This document shows positions 54,438 to 64,000 of a stretch of 64,000 nucleotides of DNA, in pieces. Numbering within the stretch: the first letter of the stretch is position 1; each line of letters begins with the position of its first letter. The translations under genes were made by a program, and so were the position numbers. The stretch covers positions 186,001 to 250,000 of the forward strand of contig NZ_WTYM01000030.1 of NCBI RefSeq assembly GCF_009827435.1. Reading direction: 5' to 3'. Origin of the DNA: Croceibacterium salegens (lineage in GTDB: Bacteria > Pseudomonadota > Alphaproteobacteria > Sphingomonadales > Sphingomonadaceae). The notes below the pieces were generated by a model, which worked only from the letters and a program-made list of their open reading frames with translations, was not told the DNA's origin and did no database searches.

Positions 54438-55363
54438 CAGGCCTGCTGTTTCGCCAGTTTGGCTTCGCGTGCCGCCTTCATCTGGGTGAAATCGTCGCCT
54501 GCATGGTAGCTCGACCGGGTCAGCGGGCTCGATGCGACCTGCAGGAACCCTTTTGCGCGCGCGATCGAGCCATAGGCGTCGAACACCTGCGGGCTGACGA
54601 ATTCCTCTACCTTGGCGTGCTTCGGCGTCGGCTGCAGGTACTGGCCCATGGTGAGGAAATCGACGTCTGCGCTGCGCATGTCGTCCATCACCTGGTGCAC
54701 CTCCAACCGCGCCTCGCCCAGCCCGAGCATGATGCCCGACTTGGTGAAGATAGCAGGATCGTGCGCCTTGACCTCTTCGAGCAGCCGCAGCGAGGCATAG
54801 TAACGCGCGCCCGGCCGAATCGTGGGATAGAGTCGCGGGACGGTTTCGAGGTTGTGGTTGTAGACGTCCGGACCGGCTTCGCAAATCGCCTCGACCGCAG
54901 GACGCATCTTGCCGCGGAAGTCGGGGGTCAGGATTTCAATTGTCGTTGCGGGCGTCTCGCGGCGCAATGCCTGGATCACCTTGATGAACTGCCCCGCCCC
55001 GCCATCCGGAAGATCGTCGCGGTCGACGCTGGTGACGACGATGTGCTCTAGGCCCAGTTTGGCCGCTGCCGTCGCCACGTGTTCCGGCTCGCGCGGATCG
55101 ACGATGCGCGGCATGCCGGTCTTGACGTTGCAGAATGCGCAGGCGCGGGTGCAGACGTCGCCCAAGATCATCACGGTGGCGTGCTTCTTGGTCCAGCACT
55201 CGCCGATGTTCGGGCAGGCAGCTTCCTCGCACACCGTATTGAGGTTGAGGTCGCGCATCAGCTGGCGCGTCTCGTGGTAGTCCTTGCTGACCGGCGCCTT
55301 GACGCGAATCCAGTCGGGTTTGCGCTGCCGCTCGGGACGGGGTGCGGTGGCGAGATCGTTCAT
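54437..55363 (-). CDS. lipA: Lipoyl synthase
   Basis: 308-residue radical SAM enzyme inserting two sulfurs into the octanoyl chain of lipoyl domains such as that of PDH E2. Auxiliary cluster motif [15 protein letters not shown] cluster motif [10 protein letters not shown], then [16 protein letters not shown] and the C-terminal [10 protein letters not shown] region. The MNDLAT ATG is used; it overlaps the coq10-like gene. In biology it supports the E2/E3 genes elsewhere in this window (25.7-29.6 kb). Confidence 0.97.
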   Translation of the reverse strand: MNDLATAPRPERQRKPDWIRVKAPVSKDYHETRQLMRDLNLNTVCEEAACPNIGECWTKKHATVMILGDVCTRACAFCNVKTGMPRIVDPREPEHVATAAAKLGLEHIVVTSVDRDDLPDGGAGQFIKVIQALRRETPATTIEILTPDFRGKMRPAVEAICEAGPDVYNHNLETVPRLYPTIRPGARYYASLRLLEEVKAHDPAIFTKSGIMLGLGEARLEVHQVMDDMRSADVDFLTMGQYLQPTPKHAKVEEFVSPQVFDAYGSIARAKGFLQVASSPLTRSSYHAGDDFTQMKAAREAKLAKQQA

Positions 55364-55422
55364 AGGGCGCCACTTAGGGATGTGGCTTGCCTTGCGCAAT
55401 GCCGCACGGCATGGGCACAGGC

Positions 55423-56070
55423 ATGATCGTCCCCACTACAGAACTCACCGAACTCCTGCATGGCTATCGGCGTTTTCGCGAGCACGGCTGGAAGCCGGAG
55501 CGCGCGCGCTGGGAAGCGCTCAAGGATGGGCAGCAGCCGCGAGTGATGGTCATTGCTTGTTCGGACAGCCGCGTGGACCCGGCGCAGATTTTCGACGTCA
55601 ATCCGGGTGAAATCTTCGTAGTGCGAAACGTTGCTGCACTGGTGCCGCCATTCGAGACCGCGCCGGGGCATCACGGCGTCTCGGCGGCGCTGGAATTCGC
55701 AGTGCAGTTTCTCAAGGTGCGCGAGATCGTGGTGCTGGGCCACGGCATGTGCGGCGGCTGCCAGGCAGCCCTGACCCAATCGATGCACGGTGAGGAACCA
55801 GGCCAAGGCGGCTTCATCGCCAACTGGATCGACATGCTCGATGAAGCACGCGAACCCATCGCCCGCGAACTCGGTACAACAGGCCGACCGGCTGAGCGGG
55901 CGATGGAGATGGCCGCGGTCAAGGTCAGCCTTGCCAACTTGCGCACCTTCCCTTGTGTGCAGGAGCTGGAGAAGCGCGCCACACTGACATTGCGTGGGGC
56001 CTACTTCGCGATTTCCGACGGGGTGCTGTACTTGCTCGACGAAAAGAGCGGAGAGTTCAAGGCGGCCTGA
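55423..56070 (+). CDS. can: Beta-class carbonic anhydrase
   Basis: 215-residue zinc enzyme interconverting CO2 and bicarbonate. Zn-binding CSDSRVDP (Cys and Asp-Arg dyad) and [12 protein letters not shown] (His and Cys); [18 protein letters not shown] and the [15 protein letters not shown] segment are typical. The ATG at 55423 ([12 protein letters not shown]) fits family length; upstream in-frame ATGs at 55399 and 55411 are possible. Cytosolic, divergent from lipA. Confidence 0.93.
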   Translation: MIVPTTELTELLHGYRRFREHGWKPERARWEALKDGQQPRVMVIACSDSRVDPAQIFDVNPGEIFVVRNVAALVPPFETAPGHHGVSAALEFAVQFLKVREIVVLGHGMCGGCQAALTQSMHGEEPGQGGFIANWIDMLDEAREPIARELGTTGRPAERAMEMAAVKVSLANLRTFPCVQELEKRATLTLRGAYFAISDGVLYLLDEKSGEFKAA

Positions 56071-56172
56071 AACCTTACCAGAACTCAAAGCAGTCGTTGT
56101 TGACGGATCTCCCTCGTCCCATTGCCAACGTAATCGCCTGTGTTACGCAATCGTATCACGTGGGGGCGACGG

Positions 56173-56892
56173 ATGGGTTTCAATTTTCCAGGTCCGCTGA
56201 AAGGCTGGCGCGTTTTTGCCGGGGAGGTCGGCGTCATCGTGCTCGGCGTCCTACTGGCGCTCGGCGCGCAGCAGCTTGCGGAAGCCCTCCAGCGTCAGTC
56301 CGAAGTGCGCGAATTCCGCCGGACGATCGACCATGAAATCGGACTCAACCTGTTCGTCTACGATGTTCGGAGCCGAGGCAGCGCCTGCAATATGCGGCGT
56401 ATCCGTGACCTGCTGGCCTGGTTGCGGACTGCGGACGATCGCGAGAGCTTGCCGGATCTGGACATCTATGGACCTGCCGCCCTGTTTCCCTATCGCGCCG
56501 CCTGGGACTCGCGCGACGGCAACGTATTCGCATCCGTGCCACCGGACGCTCGCCTGAAATATGCCGAGTTCTACGATGAACTCGGTGGCAACAATGCGCG
56601 GCTGGAGGCGGAAATCGCGGCCTGGAGTGCGATGAAGGGTTTCGAGTTGGCCGGGCCCATCTCCCACCAAGAACGGCGTGAACTTTATCGCCATCTCGCG
56701 GAAGCCTTCGTGGCCGATGGTACCTTGGCCGCAAACCTACCGGTATCGAAGAAGATCGCCGAGGAGCTTGGAGTAACGGCGATCCGGCCGGACAATCTGA
56801 CGAAGGAATTTCTGGCAAGCATCGATGCGTGCGCTCCGATAATCTTGCCTGAGAAGACCCCCAATTCGACAGGCGGCTCGGTCGCAAATTGA
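56173..56892 (+). CDS. Membrane-anchored hypothetical protein, 239 residues
   Basis: One hydrophobic segment near the N-terminus (about 16-34, FAGEVGVIVLGVLLALGAQQ), then a soluble, mainly helical body (ALQRQSEVREFRRTIDHEIG onward). The N-terminal signal-anchor plus helical body recalls a group of sphingomonad proteins that I cannot name with certainty. Upstream, 56071-56172 shows no clear feature. It is monocistronic and precedes the rearranged zinc-ribbon/NYN region. Confidence 0.6.
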   Translation: MGFNFPGPLKGWRVFAGEVGVIVLGVLLALGAQQLAEALQRQSEVREFRRTIDHEIGLNLFVYDVRSRGSACNMRRIRDLLAWLRTADDRESLPDLDIYGPAALFPYRAAWDSRDGNVFASVPPDARLKYAEFYDELGGNNARLEAEIAAWSAMKGFELAGPISHQERRELYRHLAEAFVADGTLAANLPVSKKIAEELGVTAIRPDNLTKEFLASIDACAPIILPEKTPNSTGGSVAN

Positions 56893-56938
56893 AAGTACCC
56901 GCTTGGTGCCTCGCTTGACCGTGTTAGAAAAGTTCCGC

Positions 56939-57062
56939 GCCATTCCTTGCACTCCCCTCCCCCCTCCGCCACGTAGGCCCTATGCCTGAAGCCGCCCTCA
57001 TGGACATCGTCCTGCTGGTCGATGCCGACGATGCGAGCCATCACGAGCGCGGCGCGGCGTAG
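56939..57062 (+). pseudogene. Truncated duplicate of the NYN gene leader and start
   Basis: The motif CCATTCCTTGCACTCC with flanks (56939-56960) recurs at 57814-57835 at 21 of 22 positions. In both places it ends 21 bases before an ATG. The short frame at 56982-57062 encodes 26 residues, ALMDIVLLVDADDASH in the middle, clearly related to ELKNIALLIDADNASH of the intact NYN gene start at 57857, and then hits a stop. It looks like a remnant of a duplicated gene start, now carrying only the first conserved strand of the NYN fold. Confidence 0.65.
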
Positions 57063-57141
57063 CGGTCCGATTGCCTAAGCAGCCGCTCCTTTTATATAGC
57101 TAAAGGAAGGCCCGCGCGTTGCGGCAAGGAGACAAGAACAA

Positions 57142-57759
<618 letters not shown>

Positions 57760-57856
57760 CCACCCGATGAACAGCAAGAATGAAGACTGCGTCCGGCAAA
57801 GCTACCCGTCGCAGCCATTCCTTGCACTCCACTCCCGGCACCGCCATCTAGCCGCC

Positions 57857-58564
57857 ATGGTGGAAACGGAACTCAAGAATATCGCCCTGCTGATCGACGC
57901 GGACAACGCCAGCCATGCCGGGATCGACCCGGTGCTGACGGTCCTCGCCGAGCTTGGCCAGGTGAATATCCGCCGCGCCTACGGCAACTGGGCCAAGCCG
58001 GCGCTCAGCAACTGGAACAAGATCACCCATCGCTACGGCTTGCAGCCGATGCAGCAGTTCGACCTCACGAAGGGCAAGAACGCAACCGACATGGCCATGA
58101 CAATCGATGCAATCGACCTGCTCTACGGCGGCAAAGTCGACGGCTTCGGGATCATGAGCAGCGACAGCGACTTCACGCCACTGGTTACCCGGCTGCGGCA
58201 GGATGGCATCATCGTCTACGGCTTCGGCAGCGCCAAGGCTCCCGAAGCGTTCAAGACCGCCTGCACGCGCTACATAGACGTCGATCAGCTCATCAAGACT
58301 TCGGCCAAGGAAGACGGAAAGCCGAGCACCGACCCGATCGATGTGGAAATCATCGATCTTCTCGGCGCCGCGTGGAAGGCTGCGAGCCGCGACGACGAAG
58401 GGTTCGCGAAGTTGCAGGAAGTCGGCCAGATCGCCGGCAACCGCTCGAGCTTCGATGTGCGCAACCACGGCTACAAGCGGCTGTCCGACCTCGTCCGGGC
58501 AGCGAGCGACAACTTCAAACTCGAACGGCGCAACGGCCAGCTTTACGTCAAGCGGATGCGCTAG
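57857..58564 (+). CDS. NYN-domain (PIN-like) RNase with OST-HTH/LOTUS C-terminus
   Basis: 235-residue protein. N-terminal NYN domain (about 5-145) with the acidic catalytic positions in IALLIDADNASHAG, NATDMAMTIDAIDLLY and GFGIMSSDSDFTPLV; C-terminal winged helix of the OST-HTH/LOTUS type (about 165-235, VEIIDLLGAAWKAASRDDEGFAKLQEVGQ and SFDVRNHGYKRLSDLVRAA). NYN-OST-HTH proteins are predicted RNA-binding nucleases; a target is not known. ATG 57857 is supported by the conserved duplicate upstream (56982). Confidence 0.85.
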   Translation: MVETELKNIALLIDADNASHAGIDPVLTVLAELGQVNIRRAYGNWAKPALSNWNKITHRYGLQPMQQFDLTKGKNATDMAMTIDAIDLLYGGKVDGFGIMSSDSDFTPLVTRLRQDGIIVYGFGSAKAPEAFKTACTRYIDVDQLIKTSAKEDGKPSTDPIDVEIIDLLGAAWKAASRDDEGFAKLQEVGQIAGNRSSFDVRNHGYKRLSDLVRAASDNFKLERRNGQLYVKRMR

Positions 58565-58961
58565 ACATCACTCCAGGTTCGTCGAAGGCATCGAGGATCG
58601 GGCACGGTCCCTTCACGCCGCCAGCGCATTCATTCGCCAATCTTGCCAGGGACTGCCGTGCCGATTGAAGCGCTGCAATGTGTTCATCGAGCGCTTCAAT
58701 CCGCTCTTTGGCCATTTCCCGGGCGCGTGCCCGGTCGTCTGTTCGGTGGAGGTGGAGCAGCTCCTCGATCTCGGCGAGCGTGAAGCCGGCTGTCTGGGCC
58801 TGGCGAATGTAGCGCAGCCTTTGCAGGTCGCTGGAATCGTAGTGCCGCCCTGTCGGAGCATCGCCGCTCGGGACTGTTAGCAGGCCTTTGCGCTGGTAAA
58901 ATCGAACGGTTTCAATGCCGACGCCGCCAGCGCGGGCGAGTTCTGAAATCCGCATAGCCAT
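58548..58961 (-). CDS. cueR: MerR-family metal regulator, CueR-like
   Basis: 137-residue MerR-type activator. N-terminal winged helix ([25 protein letters not shown]), dimerisation helix, and a metal site C112-x7-C120 in [14 protein letters not shown], at the same numbers as in E. coli CueR. The third Cys used by MerR/ZntR near position 77-82 is absent ([10 protein letters not shown]), consistent with Cu(I)/Ag(I) sensing. It is divergent from copA and starts 6 bases outside the -35 box of the copA promoter. The 3' end overlaps the NYN gene by 17 bases. GTG 58964 and ATG 58955 are other start options. Confidence 0.88.
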   Translation of the reverse strand: MAMRISELARAGGVGIETVRFYQRKGLLTVPSGDAPTGRHYDSSDLQRLRYIRQAQTAGFTLAEIEELLHLHRTDDRARAREMAKERIEALDEHIAALQSARQSLARLANECAGGVKGPCPILDAFDEPGVMSSASA

Positions 58962-58966
58962 CACGC

Positions 58967-58997
58967 TTGACTCCGTACCATGGTACGGGGGTTATGA
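58967..58997 (+). promoter_or_regulatory. MerR-type metal-responsive promoter/operator of copA
   Basis: TTGACT (-35, 58967-58972) and TTATGA (-10, 58992-58997) are 19 bases apart, the over-long spacing that MerR-family activators correct. The spacer holds the perfect palindrome CCGTACCATGGTACGG (58973-58988), close to the classical mer operator (CCGTAC...GTACGG). It lies 12 bases upstream of the copA ATG. Confidence 0.82.
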
Positions 58998-59008
58998 AGG
59001 GTCCTGCC

Positions 59009-61432
59009 ATGACAGACAAGACCCCCAAATCCGCCCATTGCGAGTCGCACGATCACTCGCATCATGACGCCCACACCCAAGCCAAGGGAGTGTGTTCGCA
59101 CGATCTATCGCCCGGCGAGAATGCCAGCGCGATTGATCCCGTTTGCGGCATGTCCGTGAACAAGGCGGAGGCGAAATACACCGCCGAATACAACGGCAGC
59201 CGGCACTTCTTCTGTTCTCCAGGTTGCAAGGACAAGTTCCAGGCCGATCCCGAACACTACGTCTCGGGCAAGCACCTCGATGCTGTCGAGGACCTGCCGG
59301 AAGGCACGATTTACACCTGCCCGATGCACCCCGAAATCCGCCAAGTCGGCCCCGGCAACTGCCCGATTTGCGGGATGGCCCTAGAGCCAGAGACCGTGTC
59401 GCTGGACGACGGTGTCGATCCCGAGCTGGTCGACATGAGCATGCGCTTCAGGTGTAGCGCGGTGCTGACGCTGCCCCTGTTCCTCTACACTATGGCTGAG
59501 ATGGTGCCGTCGCTGGGTCTCGGGCACCTGGTTCCTCCGCATCTGGCGCAATGGCTGCAGGCCGCACTGGCGACTCCGGTCGTTCTGTGGGGCGGATGGC
59601 CGTTCTTCGTCCGCGCCTGGCATTCGCTGGTGACGCGGAACCTCAACATGTTCACGCTGATAGGGTTCGGCGTTGCGATCGCTTACGGCTTTAGCCTGGT
59701 CGCAACGATCGCTCCGGATCTCTTCCCCGCCTCGTTTCGCGACCATTCGGGCCGGGTCGGGGTCTATTACGAAGCCGCCGCCGTCATCACCACGCTGGTC
59801 CTGCTCGGCCAGGTCCTCGAACTCAAGGCGCGGGGCTCGACTTCGAGCGCACTGCGCGCCCTGCTCGAACTGGCTCCGCCGAGCGCGATGAAGATATTCG
59901 GTCCTGGCGACGAGCGCGAGGTGACGCTTGACCAAGTGACCGAAGGCGACCGGCTCCGCGTTCGGCCCGGCGACAAGATCCCAGTCGATGGCACGATCGA
60001 GGAAGGATCGAGCTACGTCGACGAATCGATGATCAGCGGCGAACCGCTCCCGGTCGAAAAGCGGTCAGGTGACCGGGTCATCGGCGGGACGGTCAACCAG
60101 GCCGGCGGCTTCGCGATGCGCGCCGAGTATGTCGGCAAGGACACGATGCTCGCCAAGATAGTGCAGATGGTCGCCGCCGCGCAGCGCAGCCGGGCCCCGA
60201 TCCAGCGCCTCGCCGACAAGGTCGCGAGTTGGTTCGTCCCTACGGTGATAGTCGCATCAGCGATCACCTTTGTCGTATGGGCGATCTGGGGGCCGCCGCC
60301 CGCATTCGCCTACGCGCTGGTTAACGCCATCGCCGTGCTGATCATCGCCTGTCCATGCGCGCTCGGCCTCGCGACACCGATGTCGATCATGACCGGCACC
60401 GGCAAGGGGGCCCAGAACGGCATCCTGATCCGCAACGCCGAAGCGCTCGAAGCGCTTGAGACGATCGACACGCTTGTCATCGACAAGACCGGCACGCTGA
60501 CCATGGGCAAGCCGGAGCTCGTCTCCTTGCTGCCGGCCGGAGGCATCGACGAATCCGACCTATTGGCTGCGGCGGCCGCTGTAGAACTTGGAAGCGAGCA
60601 TCCCCTCGCGCATGCCATCGTCCAAGGTGCGAAAACTCGCGATCTTCCACTCGGGCAGGCGACCGATCTCAAATCGGTCACCGGGGAGGGAATCGAGGCA
60701 ACGGTGGGCATCCGGCGGGTGGCGATCGGCAACGAAAAGATGATGCGCCGGGTCGGGGCGACGGACGAGGCCTGGCTGGCATCCGCGGAGGAAGGCAGGA
60801 AACGCGGGCAAACAGTGATGTTCGTCGCCATCGACGGCAAACCGGCCGGGCTGCTCGCCGTGGCCGACCCGATCAAACCGACCAGCAAAGCAGCCATCGA
60901 GGCACTGCAAGAGCGCGGCATCCATGTCGTGATGCTGACCGGGGACAGCCGCGCAACGGCCGAGGCGGTGGCGCGCGAGATGGGCATCGACGAGGTCGAA
61001 GCCAACGTGTCGCCCGAGGACAAGAGCCGCAAGGTGAGCGAGCTGAAGGCCGCCGGGCGACGCGTGGCCATGGCAGGTGACGGGATAAACGACGCCCCTG
61101 CCCTGGCCGCTTCGGATGTCGGTATCGCAATGGGCACCGGCACCGACGTCGCTATCGAAAGCGCGAGTGTGACGCTGGTGCGCGGTGACTTGACGGGCGT
61201 AGTCCAGTCGATTGCGCTGTCGAGGGCGACGATGCGGAACATCCGCCAGAACCTGTTCTTCGCGTTTGGGTACAACGCACTGGGAGTTCCGATCGCCGCC
61301 GGCGTCCTGTTCCCTGCGTTCGGCCTGCTGCTCAATCCGATGATCGCGGCAGCTGCGATGAGCCTCTCTTCGGTCTCGGTGATCGGAAACGCGCTGCGGC
61401 TGCGTCGGCTCGATCTCGCGAAGGCCGTTTGA
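59009..61432 (+). CDS. copA: Copper-exporting P-type ATPase with YHS and HMBD domains
   Basis: 807-residue P1B ATPase. N-terminus is His-rich ([13 protein letters not shown]), then a YHS domain (about 42-84, IDPVCGMSV...[12 protein letters not shown]), a heavy-metal-binding domain (about 101-126, [20 protein letters not shown]), eight membrane helices, TM motif CPC ([13 protein letters not shown]), phosphorylation motif [25 protein letters not shown], and the last-helix [18 protein letters not shown] motif of Cu+ pumps. ATG 59009 has AAGGG 7 bases before it; an in-frame TTG at 58967 lies within the promoter. No classical HMA domain is present. Confidence 0.94.
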   Translation: MTDKTPKSAHCESHDHSHHDAHTQAKGVCSHDLSPGENASAIDPVCGMSVNKAEAKYTAEYNGSRHFFCSPGCKDKFQADPEHYVSGKHLDAVEDLPEGTIYTCPMHPEIRQVGPGNCPICGMALEPETVSLDDGVDPELVDMSMRFRCSAVLTLPLFLYTMAEMVPSLGLGHLVPPHLAQWLQAALATPVVLWGGWPFFVRAWHSLVTRNLNMFTLIGFGVAIAYGFSLVATIAPDLFPASFRDHSGRVGVYYEAAAVITTLVLLGQVLELKARGSTSSALRALLELAPPSAMKIFGPGDEREVTLDQVTEGDRLRVRPGDKIPVDGTIEEGSSYVDESMISGEPLPVEKRSGDRVIGGTVNQAGGFAMRAEYVGKDTMLAKIVQMVAAAQRSRAPIQRLADKVASWFVPTVIVASAITFVVWAIWGPPPAFAYALVNAIAVLIIACPCALGLATPMSIMTGTGKGAQNGILIRNAEALEALETIDTLVIDKTGTLTMGKPELVSLLPAGGIDESDLLAAAAAVELGSEHPLAHAIVQGAKTRDLPLGQATDLKSVTGEGIEATVGIRRVAIGNEKMMRRVGATDEAWLASAEEGRKRGQTVMFVAIDGKPAGLLAVADPIKPTSKAAIEALQERGIHVVMLTGDSRATAEAVAREMGIDEVEANVSPEDKSRKVSELKAAGRRVAMAGDGINDAPALAASDVGIAMGTGTDVAIESASVTLVRGDLTGVVQSIALSRATMRNIRQNLFFAFGYNALGVPIAAGVLFPAFGLLLNPMIAAAAMSLSSVSVIGNALRLRRLDLAKAV

Positions 61433-61473
61433 ATTCCTTTCCCAGAAACTCGACGTTCGAAAGACCAACTGAA

Positions 61474-62856
61474 ATGAAGATGTACCTACTTGCCGGCGCG
61501 GCCCTGTTGGTGGTGCTTCCGCTTCCGGTGCTGGCGCAGAACCAGCCCGAAGCAGAGGATTCCATGGACCATTCGAAAATGTCCATGCCCGAGATGGATC
61601 ATGAGCAGGTTGAACCGGAGGCGACCGACCACGGTGGAATGAAGCACGACACAAGGGACCATGGCTCGATGGATCAAGGGCAATCGGACGTATCGCATAC
61701 GGACCACGGGGCGATGTCCATGGGTGAAGGGGGCCAGGGTTCAGGCACATCGCGTTTGCCGTCGAACGAATCGATGTCGCACGGCGCAATGATCGGGGTT
61801 GGCGGCGACGCGATGCTGATGCTCCACGGCTTCGTATGGCCTGTCTACACGCACCAGTCGGGTCCGCGCGGGGACGACAAGGCCTACGTCCAGTCGATGG
61901 CCATGGCGACGCTGTCAGCGCCGTTCGACGGTGGCAAGTTCACCATAACGACAATGATGAGTCTCGAGCCGCTGATGCGGCACGATGGCTATCCGAACCT
62001 CTTCGCGACCGGCGAAGTGGCCTACGGCGAGCCGCTGGTCGACCGTCAGCACCCGCACGACCTTTTCATGGAATTGTCCGGACGGCTCGATATCGACATC
62101 GTCGAAGATGCCGGTGTCTTCCTGTACGGCGGTCCGGTGGCCGAGCCCGCCCTCGGCCCGAGCGCGTTCATGCATCGCGCCAGCGCACGCTACAATCCGG
62201 AGGCGCCGATCACCCACCACTGGTTCGATTCCACGCACATCGCCTATGGCGTCGTGACTGTGGGCGTTGCGGCCAAGGGCTGGCAAATAGAAACCAGTGC
62301 CTTCCGCGGACGAGAGCCAGACGAGTACCGCTGGAACATCGAGAAACCCGATCTCGATAGCTGGAGCATCCGTGCAAGCTTCGCCCCATCTCCGTCATGG
62401 TTGCTCCAGGCCAGCTACGGCCAGATCAACGATCCGGAGGAATTGCATGCCGGAGAAGACGAGCATCGCACGACGGTTTCCGCCCAGTACAACGACGGCA
62501 AGGGCCTGTCGGCCTTGGCTGCCTATTCGGCCAAAGATCGCGTACCGGGCGAGACGCTGACAGCGTGGCTGGGCGAAGTGAATTGGGACATCGACGACCA
62601 TCACACATTGTTTGGCCGGGTCGAAAACGTGAAGAATGACGAGCTCTTTCCCGATCACGACCACCCATTGCACGACGAGCCGTTCCGGGTGACGAAGTTC
62701 CAGGCCGGCTATGCCTATCGTCTACCGCTCGGCCCGGTGAACCTTGCGCTTGGCGGGACGGTTGCGGCCTTCGCGAAGCCCTCGGCGCTTGATGCCTACT
62801 ATGGCAATTCGCCGGTCGGCTACACGCTGTTCGCCCGCTTCAGCCTTGGAAGCTAG
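61474..62856 (+). CDS. Met/His-rich outer-membrane-like copper-associated protein
   Basis: 460-residue exported protein (signal peptide MKMYLLAGAALLVVLPLPVLAQ). Residues 28-100 are packed with MDH, DHGxM and HGAM motifs (for example MDHSKMSMPEMDHEQ), suited to binding Cu(I)/Cu(II); the rest has the alternating, aromatic-ended strands of an outer-membrane barrel (GYTLFARFSLGS C-terminus, no internal helices). Encoded 41 bases downstream of copA. Similar in concept to CopB but I cannot confirm homology. Its stop CTAG is shared with the convergent GH105 gene. Confidence 0.75.
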   Translation: MKMYLLAGAALLVVLPLPVLAQNQPEAEDSMDHSKMSMPEMDHEQVEPEATDHGGMKHDTRDHGSMDQGQSDVSHTDHGAMSMGEGGQGSGTSRLPSNESMSHGAMIGVGGDAMLMLHGFVWPVYTHQSGPRGDDKAYVQSMAMATLSAPFDGGKFTITTMMSLEPLMRHDGYPNLFATGEVAYGEPLVDRQHPHDLFMELSGRLDIDIVEDAGVFLYGGPVAEPALGPSAFMHRASARYNPEAPITHHWFDSTHIAYGVVTVGVAAKGWQIETSAFRGREPDEYRWNIEKPDLDSWSIRASFAPSPSWLLQASYGQINDPEELHAGEDEHRTTVSAQYNDGKGLSALAAYSAKDRVPGETLTAWLGEVNWDIDDHHTLFGRVENVKNDELFPDHDHPLHDEPFRVTKFQAGYAYRLPLGPVNLALGGTVAAFAKPSALDAYYGNSPVGYTLFARFSLGS

Positions 62857-63923
62857 GCCGCAAGCTCCGCACAGAGCCACAGCAGAGGCGCCTGCCCGTG
62901 CAGGTCGCCGGTGACGGTGGGGCGGTCGAAGTAGAACTGCGCGTTGTCGGCCTGACCGGTGCCGACGCAGACACCGCGCAGCTTGCCATCCGGCTCGACT
63001 CGATCGCACAGTCCTTCCCAGGCGTGCTGCGCAGCGGTGCGGTATGGTGCGGCGGACAGGAACCCGGCGTTCGATGCGCGTACGAAGGCATAGGCGAACA
63101 TCGCGCTGCCGCTGCTTTCGGTCCAGGCTTCGGGGTGGTCGATCAGCTGGCCCCACAGGCCGTCTGCGCGCTGGGTGCGCAGCAGCGCCTCCATCGTGCG
63201 CTCGAAACCGGCTGAAATTGTTGGCCAATGTTGGTGCTCGCGGGGCAGGATCGAGAGGATTTCGGCCAGACCTGCGGCGACCCAGCCATTACCGCGTGCC
63301 CAGAAGAATGGCGCCGTCAGGCCGTGGTGGAAGAGCCAATTGGGCTGCTGCAATCGCTCGAGATAGCGCACCGCCATCAAGGCGGATCGGTCAATGAAGC
63401 GCTTCATTCCGGTCGAACGAAACGCCTGGGTCTGCAAAGCACCGATCATCCAGACGTCGTCGATCCAGTAACGCGCCTGTTTCGTCAGGCCGTCATCGCC
63501 GGTCTCGGCCCATTGCCCGTCGGCGAGCTCGATCCCGCGCTGCTCGTCGTCCGCCAGCATGGCCCAGGTGCCAATCACATTGGCGTCGACGTGGTTGGCG
63601 CTGTTGGGCATCAGTGCTGCCTTGGCCCATCGGGTGCGAACGATATCGAGCAGGCTGGGGTCGGAGAGGTTGGCTGAAAGCCTCGACACGCCCAGCGCCA
63701 CACCCGCCTCGGCGTAATGTGGTGCGACGACATCGGGGATCTCGTAGAGCACGACGTCGGGACGTGAGCCCCATTCCAGAGCGGCGGTCTTGCCGACCGA
63801 GAGAACTGCCGGATCGGGCGATGCGGACGGCCGGACACCGGAAACGCAGCCGCCTAGTGCCAGCATTCCCATCGTGCCGAGAAGCGAGCGGCGGGAAAGC
63901 TCCGCGCTGCTCAATCGCCGCAC
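62853..63923 (-). CDS. GH105/GH88-type unsaturated glycuronyl hydrolase, exported
   Basis: 356-residue enzyme of the (alpha/alpha)6 barrel GH105 family, which removes unsaturated galacturonyl residues from rhamnogalacturonan or similar lyase products. Motifs WIDDVWMIGALQ (catalytic Asp region), PFFWARGNGWVAAG, and TESSGSAMFAYAF. N-terminus has a twin-arginine-like RRSLLG and a lipobox LGGC, so it is probably exported and lipid-anchored. GTG start overlaps the end of an upstream gene by 13 bases, pointing to a polysaccharide-use operon that continues beyond the window. Confidence 0.88.
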   Translation of the reverse strand: MRRLSSAELSRRSLLGTMGMLALGGCVSGVRPSASPDPAVLSVGKTAALEWGSRPDVVLYEIPDVVAPHYAEAGVALGVSRLSANLSDPSLLDIVRTRWAKAALMPNSANHVDANVIGTWAMLADDEQRGIELADGQWAETGDDGLTKQARYWIDDVWMIGALQTQAFRSTGMKRFIDRSALMAVRYLERLQQPNWLFHHGLTAPFFWARGNGWVAAGLAEILSILPREHQHWPTISAGFERTMEALLRTQRADGLWGQLIDHPEAWTESSGSAMFAYAFVRASNAGFLSAAPYRTAAQHAWEGLCDRVEPDGKLRGVCVGTGQADNAQFYFDRPTVTGDLHGQAPLLWLCAELAA

Positions 63924-64000
63924 TGAACCGCCCCGGAGGTCTCGTAGAGCACCTTGCCCGATCCGGTGCTCAATTTCACAGAGCCGTCGAAGGTCGGGCC
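63911..64000 (-). CDS. C-terminal end of an unidentified gene (window edge)
   Basis: 29 residues before a TGA stop, ending VLYETSGAVQCGD, in frame from the right edge. The gene overlaps the GH105 start, so it is likely a partner in polysaccharide breakdown. Too little is visible to name it. Confidence 0.5.
   Translation of the reverse strand, partial: GPTFDGSVKLSTGSGKVLYETSGAVQCGD

Noticed and set aside
58967-59008. TTG or ATG starts of copA at 58967 and 58994
   Set aside because: They fall on the -35 and -10 boxes of the MerR-type promoter; ATG 59009 has a proper ribosome-binding site.

Overview
The window is high-GC, almost gap-free bacterial DNA. Its gene content and order point to an alphaproteobacterium of the order Sphingomonadales, most likely an Erythrobacteraceae-type organism; this placement is an inference from synteny and protein style, not a database result. 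The main clues are rph/rdgB/hemW divergent from hrcA-grpE, an alphaproteobacterial RpoH promoter before dnaK, a GTTC-N7-GTTC SOS box before radA, the dusB-ntrBC-ntrYX-hfq-hflX run, an Hfq with two Sm domains, and a sphingomonad-like palindromic repeat lying inside a coding sequence.

Layout. 1-10.3 kb: protein quality control and heat shock (rph-rdgB-hemW on minus; hrcA, grpE, dnaK, dnaJ and a tyrosine phosphatase on plus), interrupted by a minus-strand group holding a PCu(A)C copper chaperone, a small HExxH protein, an indoleamine 2,3-dioxygenase-like protein and an isochorismatase-fold hydrolase. 10.3-22.8 kb: patatin-like lipase, secreted metallo-beta-lactamase-fold enzyme, radA-cvpA-FeS scaffold, MFS transporter-alanine racemase, PhaR, an archaeal-type ProRS and a secreted M3 peptidase. 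22.8-31 kb: RNase R, universal stress protein, a pyruvate dehydrogenase E2...E3 cluster enclosing a thioesterase and a hydrolase, an esterase, and tRNA-Ser(UGA). 31-42 kb: two tandem secreted paralogues, then a long head-to-tail run of cell-wall and housekeeping genes (mltB-like, rlpA-like, D,D-carboxypeptidase, tmk, holB, metG, tatD, an MBL-fold hydrolase, a 55-residue membrane protein, mazG). 41.7-51.8 kb: the minus-strand nitrogen-control operon dusB-ntrB-ntrC-ntrY-ntrX-hfq-hflX with a Stf0-type sulfotransferase at its end. 51.8-56.9 kb: ispDF, a secreted protein, pncC/cinA-like, lipA-ratA/coq10-like and a beta-carbonic anhydrase. 56.9-58.6 kb: a small rearranged region in which a truncated copy of a NYN-domain gene start precedes a zinc-ribbon protein and the intact NYN gene. 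58.5-62.9 kb: a copper module (MerR/CueR-type regulator, CopA ATPase, Met/His-rich outer-membrane-like protein). 62.9-64 kb: start of a polysaccharide-degradation region (GH105 enzyme and a cut-off gene).

There are no insertion sequences, CRISPR arrays, phage genes or rRNA genes that I can see. No gene-free stretch exceeds about 250 bases. Many neighbours overlap by 1-4 bases (ATGA, TGATG, GTGA), so translational coupling is probably common. The points most worth following up are the tandem Hfq, the in-frame palindromic repeat in the E2 gene, the duplicated NYN gene start, the radA SOS box, the PhaR-side palindrome and the mer-like copper promoter.
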